From Diadema setosum (lineage: Eukaryota > Echinodermata > Echinoidea > Diadematoida > Diadematidae): a stretch of 64,000 nt of DNA. The notes below the pieces were generated by a model that worked only from the letters and a program-made list of their open reading frames with translations, had not been told where the DNA came from and did not search any database. The stretch is from assembly GCA_033980235.1 (NCBI GenBank), contig CM067072.1, forward strand, positions 28,188,559-28,252,558, in the 5' to 3' direction. Numbering within the stretch: position 1 is the first letter of the stretch; each line of letters begins with the position of its first letter. Position numbers and translations under genes: made by a program. This document shows positions 49,569 through 58,855 of this stretch, piece after piece.

Positions 49569-49630
49569 TGCCTCACATACACATCACATACATACACACA
49601 CATTCACCAACACACACACACACATACACT
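49316..49630. repeat. (TC)n and (AC)n tracts
   Basis: TC-rich at 49316-49430 and AC-rich at 49535-49630, with about 100 bp of unique sequence between. Another TC tract is at 49825-49866. Confidence 0.9.
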
Positions 49631-50930
49631 TAACACTCTAGGATGATACATCCATGTATGGTTGGTTGCTGTTGTTGTTTTGCTTGTGTCTCAACGCTTG
49701 GCAATTCACGGGACGGATCGATTTGAAACTGACAGAGTACAGCTGTCACGACTTATTACTGAAACAAAGTTTATTTAAGAGTCGAGTTCCGTCTTCACGT
49801 CCCCACCTCTCTCCCCGCCCTCCTTTTCTCTCTCTCTCTCTCTCTCCCTCCCTCTCTCTATCTCTTTGCGAATGAGTCCTCTTTCACATTCGCTGTCGAA
49901 TTAAGCCAAAATGTACAAAGGCACTTATCAGAATATCCCGAGTTCGACAGTGGATATGAGCAGTACGCCGCATGCAGGGATCGCGTTGAGGGCGTGCCTA
50001 TAGATGAGCAATACACTAACAGAGTTTAAAATCTTAAAGTCCGCGAATAACTGTTTGGAAAATCACCGCGGAATTCTTTGTATAGTATATTACCTATAAT
50101 TATACTGTAAATCTTTCTTTAGTTTTTCCCCAATACAGACAGACAAGGACAGACAGAGACAGAACAACAACACGGACGGTACGACAACAAACTTGTCAGG
50201 ACTTAACAGTTTAGCATGCAGTATGACGCCGACGCAAACGCATTGGGAAAGCTAACTGTCGGAGCGGTAGTATACGCTGATTACTGAAAGCATTTGGCGC
50301 ACTTTTTCGCAAGTGTGAATGGGACATATCGGAGCTAACGTCGTCAAAAACCAATCAGTTATGTGGAAAAGCACAGATTGTTGTCGCTGCGCATCTAATT
50401 TGTGTGAAATAGACCTGTTCAACAATGTGTGCAGATTTACGGATAATTTCCCCCAGGACCTAGTATGTAGGTTATTATCTTTTTTAATCAACCTTTACTC
50501 AGTAATGCATTTCAATACTTCTTTAGAAAAAAAAAATCAACCTGGAAGGAATTTCTGTCGGACAGAAGAAGGACCGTTTATAAAGAGGCATGCATAGCAT
50601 TTGAACGTTGCAACACTGTTACAACATTGTATTGCTATTGTGTTATTATGTGTACGTAAATGTTTTGTATTGTTGGAAATGACACGAAATGAAATGAATG
50701 AAACATATCGGTAAGCCTGTCTATCTGTTTTAACTCTTAAAGACTTCAATCGACTATTCAAAGATGTTTATGACTCCTCCTTGCAGCATGCATTATCATA
50801 TATTGTAAGCTTTACAGGGGCGTGGGGAGATATTGACGATTTCCAGAATGTAAAAGGCCGTGGGTCATGTGATTAAAATTAATTTGTTTAGTAATCTAGT
50901 TCATTTTGGAACCAGATATTACCAACTTGC

Positions 50931-51406
50931 GCTAAATTCAATTCTCTTTGGGAAGCCATAGATGAAGATCATGAAAACTGAGACAAGGCAAAAATACAAA
51001 AATAAGCTGAGGTTATAACCTTACATGGCAATCTATAAAGAAAATCAAGATCATGGCCCTTGAAGATCTATGGTGTATCTAGACACGTTCGCATTCCCTT
51101 CATTAGTTCCGTCATTCATTCTTTTCATTTTGTGAAGGGCAAACCGTGCGCGTCGAAACTATCTATCAAGAATTTCCGTCTAGTGCTGAATTTGTTCAAT
51201 CTCTCTTTGAAAAAAACATAGATGAAAATTGATGCAAATTTAGACAAGGTCAAAAACGAGACAGCAAAACACAGAAGTTAACCTTCGATGGCGATCTGTA
51301 CGGAAAAAAAAGATCCGAGGGTGTACCTAGACACGTTCACTTACCTGTCACTAGTTTGGTTTCATTTTGTGAAGGGCAATTCGCGTGGGTCGACAATATC
51401 TATCAA
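50931..51406 (+). repeat. Tandem duplication of a ~240 bp unit
   Basis: Copy A (50931-51170) and copy B (51183-51406) share the same words in order: CATAGATGAA, GACAAGG-CAAAAA, CTAGACACGTTC, TTTCATTTTGTGAAGGGCAA and CTATCTATCAA. The copies are clearly diverged, so the duplication is not recent. Confidence 0.8.
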
Positions 51407-51439
51407 TCAGTCAGCGATGTCCTGGTCTCACACAAGCGA

Positions 51440-51850
51440 AGACAGGTCACCGACCATCCTCCGACCTTTGAAATCACTGGTCGGCAATTGCTTGTCAACG
51501 ATTGTACAATTAAGTCGGAAAATGGTTGTCAGCGTTCAGCGACCGGTCGACGACCGGTTTTGGTTGGAGATTTTCGATGCTGCAACGAAACTTTTTTGCC
51601 AACCGAATTGTTCGGGCTTTTTTTTATTTCTTTCAGTGGTCGTCGAAGACATCGAAGAGTTGCCGATCAGTTGCCAACCTTTCTGCGGGTTATCACCGGT
51701 CTAAAATTCGGTTTAAGTTTATCGCAAAACGTTAACAAGACGCTCGGCAACATTTCGGCAAATTGCTTTCAAAGTGGTCGGCAACCAGTCTTTAACCGAT
51801 CGGCAACCAGTGTTTAACCGATCGGCAACTAGTCGCGCTGATCAATGTTT
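51440..51850. repeat. GGTCGGCAA-type minisatellite region
   Basis: CGGTCGGCAA-like words and their complements recur irregularly: ACTGGTCGGCAATTG, GACCGGTCGACGACCGG and, at 51775-51835, three spaced copies of GGCAACCAGT/GGCAACTAGT joined by TTTAACCGATC. Partly palindromic (GACCGGTC). Confidence 0.6.
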
Positions 51851-52806
51851 CTTATAAGAATTTCGGGGTTTTTGTCGCCGATTTGTTGTCAATGATCGGC
51901 ACACCAGTGATTATTTGGTTGCTTGAGGACGGTGGCCAGTTTTGTGTAATATGTGTGACCGGGGCCTGTGACGATAGCGTCCGAAATTCGTGGTCAAACG
52001 CTTACCAAAAGGGTGTGATGCTGCTGTTCCTTTGGGGGTGTGGCGTTAGAGCGTGTTTATTTTGTGTTTGTATACGCCTGAGTCACGGTCACATTTCTCT
52101 CATATTCTTTCAATTAGGAGCAGCGTTGTTTACAATTACTGCATAAATTTCATGCTTTACTTCACACACGCGTTCTCATTTCTCTATCTCCCTATGAGTT
52201 TTAAAATGAAGTCATTATTTATACATCTGCCAAAGATGTCCTAAGCAATTTTCAGTCAGCATTAGTTGTCGCTAGCTTTAACGTGGCAAGGTTGGGCAAG
52301 CTTTAAAACTTTGTGTGCCTGTTAGCATAGAAAACCCCGTGGCGTTGCACACACTGTCCGAGGTTCCTGGTACAGAAAGGGTTGAGTAGATTCTTTTTCT
52401 ATCTCCGTTTGTGCGTAAAATATGAACGCATTGCGAAACCTATTATCAGTGATGCATGTGAATGAGTTTCTGGGTTGAAGTGTGTAGGGTACTTAATGAT
52501 CGACTTTATTAAAACACGATCCTTGAAATACCACCTAGTCGCCCATTTTATTGTTTTTATTTTTTGTAATTGTAAGATGGACAAGTGTCAAAGCCAGCCA
52601 GATTAGCGGGTTTCATTTAAAACAAAAACAAAATTTAAAATCAGAAATTGTTTGACTTCATGTGACAATTTCTCGTTGTGAGTTACGAAAACGTCGCCAA
52701 ACATTCTCGGTGTCAACAACCATGTATTCGTAATTACTGAAACTTCATCATGACACGTTCATATCATTGATCCTTTCACATACATGACATGCACTTCAAG
52801 GTTACA

Positions 52807-53404
52807 GTTCGTTATTCCGAAGGTTCTTTGGTCCGAAGGTTCGTTATTCCGAAGGTTCGTTATTCCGAAGGTTCTTTGGTCCGCAGGTTCGTTATTCCGA
52901 CGATTCGTTATTCCGAAGGTTCGTTAATCCGAAAATGTGATAAGGTTTGTTATTCCGAAGGTTCATTAATCTCCGAAAATGAAATAAGGTTCGCTATTCC
53001 GAAGGTTCGTTAATTCGAAAATGAAACAAAGCTCGTTACTCCGAAGGTTCGTTACGGACCCTATTTCATTTCGGATCAACGAACCTTCGGAATAACGAAC
53101 CTTATTTCAATTTCGGATAAACGAACCTTCGGAATAACGAACCATATTTCATTTTCGGATAAACGAGCCTTCGGAATAGCGAACCATATTTCATTTTCGG
53201 ATAAACGAGCCTTCGGAATAGCGAACCCTATTTCATTTTCGGATTAACGATCCTTCGGAATAACGAACCTTCGGAATAACGCCACAAATGTTCGGATTAA
53301 CGAACCCTTTTTCATTTTCGGATTAACGAACCTCTAGGTATAGGGAATTTGTATGTTTTTGATTAACGAACCTTCGGAATAACGAACCTTTGGAATAACG
53401 AACA
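52807..53404. repeat. 600 bp two-armed inverted repeat of a 16-base unit
   Basis: From 52807 to about 53050 the unit is GGTTCGTTATTCCGAA with variants; GAAAATGAAATAAG spacers appear toward the inner end of this arm. From about 53060 to 53404 the same units occur in reverse complement, CTTCGGAATAACGAAC with TTTCATTTTCGGAT spacers. The orientation switches once, near 53055. The arms could pair as one large, interrupted hairpin. Confidence 0.9.
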
Positions 53405-54808
53405 GCACCCGCACTTCAAAATGTCTTTAATGATTTCGGGTTTCATTCATAGTGTGCTTAATGTAGCCTCAAGGAATCGTTGGTCAATCGAGCAAGTTTA
53501 TGTACAACAGCAGAGAGGGGAAGAACTAACAACAATCAATGAACATAAGACAAATGTGCTGTTTTTAGTCAACATGTTTTTTTCGTTCACCTGCTTCACC
53601 TTGGGTACAAATCTATGATCTATATGGTAAGTTTGGTGTAGGAGTCTCGATCCCACTGTAGGATACTTTCACTCAAAGACAAAAACAACTTTGTTTACCT
53701 TCTCCCCTTCCTCTTACGCCTTCGACAAACCTTGGACATCATTTCGTCGCAGGTTTTCGAATGGGCTGCTTGTTGATTTTTGTGTATTGCAATCTTGTCG
53801 TGTTTTCGCCAAGTTCAGGTGATTCATACCCCGGGTTCCTCGGGCAGACATTTGGCGTTGGGTGGCTAACGAGCCCTTCGCCCCATTTCGCCCCGTCACT
53901 GGCAATAAACAGACTCATATTATCGGGCTCCATGAGCTAAATGTCATTTGACCTTTTTGTGTTTTTCCTGCATTTTTTAAAGGTCAAAGCATGTTAATTC
54001 GGCAGATGCGTAGGCCTTCGTAAATGAGCAAAGTGCGAATGCCCCCTAGCTATAAGAATTTGATTATCCCCTAACTCTACTAGGGGAGATAGAGAAAAAG
54101 AAAAGAGTTAAAAAATCATGATTCATACGACATTTTAAGAAAAAAAAAACAGGCACAACACTTATACAACGTAATCGTGTGGGTATTTGTTGTCAACCGT
54201 ATATGTGTTATTATTGGTACACCTGTTCTCTTTATAAAACAACTAAATTCGTAGCTGTAACTGTCATACATTCATTTCATTTCAATTGAATACTTCTGAA
54301 AGTAGATCATGATACGCGACTGTTGTTAAACAGATCACTTTGTCAGTGAACGTGAAGAAATCTCGTGTTTGCGACGGCTCAAGATTTTGTAACAAGAGGA
54401 ATGTGGGGCATTAACAAAGAGCTTTCTTTGCTTGATTCTTTCTGGCATATGGGAAGTGAAATAACTTTGAGAATAAAATGTTGACATCCTTTGATATTTC
54501 ATCGCAATCTTTTTTTCTTTTTTTTTTTTACTCAGAAATAATCATGAGCAATGTGGGCAGATTATACTCGCCGCTGATACGTCATTTGAAAACAATATAC
54601 TAAGCATACCTAAACGTTAACCCCCTCCCCCCCCCCCAAAAAAAAATGGACTAGATATTTAAATTGTAAATTTAAACCTCTCCCCCCCCCCCAATAATTA
54701 CGGACAATACTTCCGAGTTTTCGTGTTCTATTTTGGACGAGGATTGGAAGCGAAGCATGTCAAACTCTCTATCCCTATCCAGTGTTGTTACATTGATTCC
54801 ACGCGGGT

Positions 54809-54920
54809 ATACGTTGTCAGTTCCCGTCGGTACTTAAAAACGGAAGGTTGTTCCCGTTTTGTTCGCATATTATTCAGTTTGTTCGCGTTAGAACGGGTAT
54901 AACCTTCAGCGACAACGTAT
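54809..54920. repeat. Small imperfect hairpin
   Basis: ATACGTTGTC (54809-54818) is mirrored exactly by GACAACGTAT (54911-54920). Inside, GGAAGGTTGTTCCCGTT pairs with AACGGGTATAACCTTC. It could be a tiny foldback element. Confidence 0.5.
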
Positions 54921-55076
54921 TTTTAGCATCTATAAGGAATATCACTATTAACGATTTCGTAAAGAGGGGAGGGGGACTTTAGAAGGGCGAGCGCATCACC
55001 GACAACCAAGAACACTTCCTGCCTTGAGCTACATCTTGATAAAAAAAGACCCCAGAATAAGATGGCTCACCATGTG

Positions 55077-55084
55077 TGACGTCA
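55077..55084. promoter_or_regulatory. CRE octamer TGACGTCA
   Basis: Exact full CRE; neighbours 55000-55420 carry no simple repeat. Confidence 0.3.
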
Positions 55085-56249
55085 TAGCCACCTGATTTAA
55101 TTGTAGGTACATGATCAAATTACTTATGCAAACGGTGGACTTACTAATTATTCCCTACCGCGATTTATATGAGGGGAGAGGCATCAGACTCCAAAGAAAT
55201 TCCCGCCGTGCCGCTCTTTCATACAATTCCACTGGAACGTATTGCTCTTAATATGATTGTCTTGGGGCCGTTCCGGCAAATTCGATTCGCATTTACATTT
55301 TAGGTATTCGAGATGGACTATACGAGTAGTGGAGGCAGTACTGTAGCGGTTCAGCATCACAGACGCAAAGATCCGTCTAAAGCCTTTCCTAACGCAGTAC
55401 CTGTATTTCAAATCATAGATTCAAGAAAGCTGTTGTTTGACACACACACAAAACAAAACAATATAGTTTGCACCGACTGATTTAGAGAGATACATAGTAT
55501 GTTCGTTTCTGTTATAAAGTAGCAAAGGCTGTTCAAACTCCAATTTTCACACCGCAAAATTACGCGATACTGCCCGTTATCAAGATCTTAAGTTCATGGA
55601 TATTGATAAGACTACTGCATTCATTCACAAACTCCTGCAATTTGTCCTGAAAGCTTCTTTCACTCCATCCCACTAAAAAGTGATACTGTCTCGGCCGTGA
55701 TCGACTACATCTTATGCGGCGCCGTTTACCCATACACGCTATCTTGCTGTCGTAAAGATTGTATCGAGCTCTTTATGCCTTTTGCCTTCAACTCACGCCA
55801 GGTTTCAGGTTGGAACACAGATATCACGGAATTCATCTGATCCGTCAATTAATTTATCTTAATATGGACATGGATACGCCAGGTCGATTTGTTCTGAACG
55901 TAGAGCGATATTTCCTCTTTCTGTTTGTTTGTTTGTTTGTTTCTTTTTTTTTTGCGGTATGGAAGGCCGCAAAAAAAAAAAACCAACAACAAAAGAGTGG
56001 CTAGTATAGAGTAACGTTAAAAGACGCGGTAGTCACCTTATCAGACGGACAAGTAGATAGGATTATAAAAGTTTACCATGCCGGTTTTTCTGTACACAAC
56101 TGTCATTCCAAAGACGGTCTACAGGTTCCGCGTTATACGTCCGACCTCTTAGAATTACTGTGTAATTGACATTACCTGGTATGTGTGCGTGTGTGTGTGT
56201 GTTACGTGTCTGTTTGGATATATTTTACGTGGCGAATAAGGAGTAACAT

Positions 56250-56430
56250 AAGCTTATGACCAATCTATCAAGGCAATCGACGGCCTTTAGCACTCAAAGG
56301 GTCATAGTGATAGTGTCCTCCAAATGACTATAGGCGATAAGTGCTCCTGACAGCGAACTCGAACCTGGGACGTCGCAGTTTAAAGCCCGTGAATTTATGC
56401 ACTGAGCCACAGCAGCTCTGCTGTCTTGTC
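56250..56430 (-). mobile_element. tRNA-derived SINE-like sequence
   Basis: On the minus strand, GCTGTGGCTCAGTGCATAA (box A) is followed by GTCCCAGGTTCGAGTTCGC (box B) and a body containing GAGCACTTATCGCC and GGACACTATCACTATGACCC. Box spacing fits a tRNA head. Confidence 0.6.
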
Positions 56431-56584
56431 TGTTTATGTGTTTCATACTGACTCTATCCCAAGACGAAAATTACTTAAGATTGATGATAATGCACATTTT
56501 ATGAGTTATTAAATTGTATTCTTTTCTCATATATAATTATGTATCATGTTAGCCTAATCATTTCGTCATTGTTCTCTCTGTCAG

Positions 56585-56652
56585 GTTGCTGCGGGAGGAT
56601 GGTGCGGCCAATGTGGACAGGGATGTGTCGGAAAAGCTCGGGGAGGAGGAAG
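56585..56652 (+). CDS. Short cytoplasmic exon
   Basis: Acceptor CTCTCTGTCAG, donor GGAAG|GTAAGG, both good. It completes the Arg codon left by exon 41740-41883 and reads LLREDGAANVDRDVSEKLGE, then EE, leaving one base (phase 1) that joins GC of the next exon to give Gly. The 68 nt length changes phase from 2 to 1, so this exon cannot be skipped without shifting the frame downstream. Mostly charged and probably disordered. The flanking intron turns C-rich directly after the donor. Confidence 0.82.
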
Positions 56653-58271
56653 GTAAGGACCCCCCCCCCCATTCTCCCCTCTCCACAATCCTCTCCCTCA
56701 ATACCCATTCCCTTCACACCAAAATGTCTTGAATTAACATGGTAATAAAAAAGAACAAAAGGGAGGTTTTCTTTTATTCTGACAGGCAGATAATACTGTA
56801 AAAGCTTGTAAAATTAAAGATAAAGGGCAACTCATCCAATAACGACAGGTGTCGCTTCTGTTTTTGTCAGTCATTTATGACGTCACTTTTAGTAGTACAA
56901 CAATACATAAGTTATACATCAAATAAGTAAAACATTTTATCCCATTATTCTGTATGATTGCTCGTTCTTTTTTGATAAATTGTCTCAAGGCATTTTTTTT
57001 TCTTATTATACAATGTATTTTGACTGCTCTTGCACATTTCGCATGGATGGTTCGGCTATGCCTCTATACAAGATATGTAGAAACAGAAACAGATACAAAT
57101 ATACACACGCACAATTCTATATTTATGTATCCGAAGGGAAGTTACAATTATAGAATTTATTTGTCCCGTTTACCCTCAAAATTGTCGTTTGTTGAAATGT
57201 CTCAGTCAAAGCAACTTGCTATTGGGGGTAAATAACCCTTGAGGCGTTTCCCCTTATTTTTTCTGTTTTATTATCATTATCATTATTATTTTGCACCCGA
57301 GCGTTCTGTGTGCGATAACAGCGTAATTGGAACCCATGCAGGAAAATTCTACCGCAGGGTAGCTGACGATTTATTTAATCAGAGGTATATGAACCACTGA
57401 AACTGTCTCGAAAAGCTCTTACTCTTTCGCGAGTTGTGCCGGTCTTTTAACCGTTATACTTCCCTGCAATATTTGGATTCGCGTGTATGCTGATCTATTT
57501 TTGAATAGCCGGGACTAGGTATAAACCAATTTAAACTTTGAATGTGACTTCCCTCTTTTTTAACTGTCTCTTCTTTGTCTCTGTTAATTTTAAATCACCC
57601 ATGTGTGACGAACAATCCGTCTTTTTCCCGTGAAACTTAATCACGACACGATGAGGAAGAATGGCTTGCATGGTCAACATTAGATCTCGCTTGATTATTT
57701 GACTATCTAATGATTTGAAGCATGCCAAATTGGACTTTTATCATAGACGGCTGAAGTGATGAATGTGGTTGTTGGAGAATTGTGTTTGTTTTGCGTGTCA
57801 ATTAACTCCGAACTCCGGGGAGTTCAGTAATAAATACTGGTCAAATTTTCTGGTGTGGGGGGGGGGGATGGATTGCTACGGTACACACAAAACTTACAAT
57901 ACGTCATGCTCACCACATATAACCCCAAGTGAATCAGAATTTTGAGACTTTGTTTCCAACTTTAAACTTTCAGTGACAGTGGTTTTCCAATGGAACAGTG
58001 TATGCAGTGAAACAATGTGGAGGTGTTCAAGTGTCAAGAGAAACATTGTTGAATACAATTCAGTAATTCACTCCAACTTCGTTACTGCCAATAGACATAT
58101 ATCAAAAATTTTTCCTAATAGTTTTTTTCCTCATTTCTTGCAGAGGCAAATTTAATTAGTCCTCGTGCATTGATTTTTACTGTTCCGATGTCAACGCAGT
58201 ATGGGGGAGTTTTTTGTTTCTACCTTCATTTTTTTAAATCTTTCTCTCCCTCCCTTTTCGCTTTATTTCAG
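56653..58271 (+). other. Intron, 1.6 kb, phase 1
   Basis: AT-rich, with one CRE octamer at 56878-56885, short C and G runs and no recognised mobile element. Confidence 0.8.
56878..56885. promoter_or_regulatory. CRE octamer TGACGTCA
   Basis: Exact full CRE, 226 bp into the intron. Confidence 0.25.
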
Positions 58272-58428
58272 GCAAGGGTAGATGGACGCCCCCAACGTGC
58301 ACTCTAGGGGAAATCACAGAATGTGACAGCGAGGTCTTGGAAGGACTTGATACGCCACGTACTCCTCGCTCAAATCACACCACACGAAGTCGAGAGGTCT
58401 CATTCTCGGTCACCGAAAGAGAGGCGAG
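58272..58428 (+). CDS. Cytoplasmic exon, Thr/Ser-Pro rich
   Basis: A long pyrimidine tract ends in TTTATTTCAG; the donor is GCGAG|GTAAGC. Phase 1 in, phase 2 out, matching both neighbours. It reads KGRWTPPTCTLGEITECDSE, then VLEGLDTPRTPRSNHTTRSR, then EVSFSVTEREA. TPRTP supplies two proline-directed phosphorylation sites and RSREVSFS a basophilic kinase site. It contains the acidic patch EITECDSEVLEG. No domain recognised. Confidence 0.88.
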
Positions 58429-58855
58429 GTAAGCCGAGTTTTTACAGAGGGACTCTGAAATATTGGATTTTTTTCCTGTGCCCTGCCCTTCCCTACTCAT
58501 TACATTCAATATATCAGGATAGAATATGTATCAAACGTGCTCTGCTAGACCTCGTTTCTCGAGAGTGGCAAGTTTGAGGCTACCCTGGGTAAATAAGACA
58601 TTATTATCATTAATATTATTATCATTAAAATAATGCAAAGTTAGTCGTCGCTTTGTCGTACAACCGTGAAAAAAAATCTTTTCCAATACTCTTGCCATGA
58701 TTGTATTATGTAAGTTACTTATAGATTTTGAAAAGAAAAAGAAATAATCTACTATAATGGAGGTGTTGGTGTAATTTCTGATCGGATTGGTTTTGTCGAT
58801 ATTGGTTTGATCGAGTGCGAGACTAATTTTTAGATCTTTACCCATCTTATCCTAG
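58429..58855 (+). other. Intron, 427 bp, phase 2
   Basis: Short, AT-rich intron ending in TTATCCTAG. It contains a fragment of SINE tail. Confidence 0.88.
58560..58630 (+). mobile_element. SINE tail remnant
   Basis: GGTAAATAAGACATTATTAT followed by CATTAATATTATTATC matches the 3' end of the family 1 SINE at 23004-23040 (CTAAATAAGACATTATTATCATT). Only the last part of the element remains. Confidence 0.55.

Larger units (their letters stand above)
41884..56584 (+). other. Intron, 14.7 kb, phase 2
   Basis: Holds a terminal-inverted-repeat element (42403-42647), a GAATT pentamer array, several AC/TG and GA tracts, a tandem duplication (50931-51406), a two-armed inverted repeat (52807-53404) and a small hairpin (54809-54920). 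There is a protein-like orphan frame at 44096-44431, but no exon that preserves phase 2 on both sides. Confidence 0.75.
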
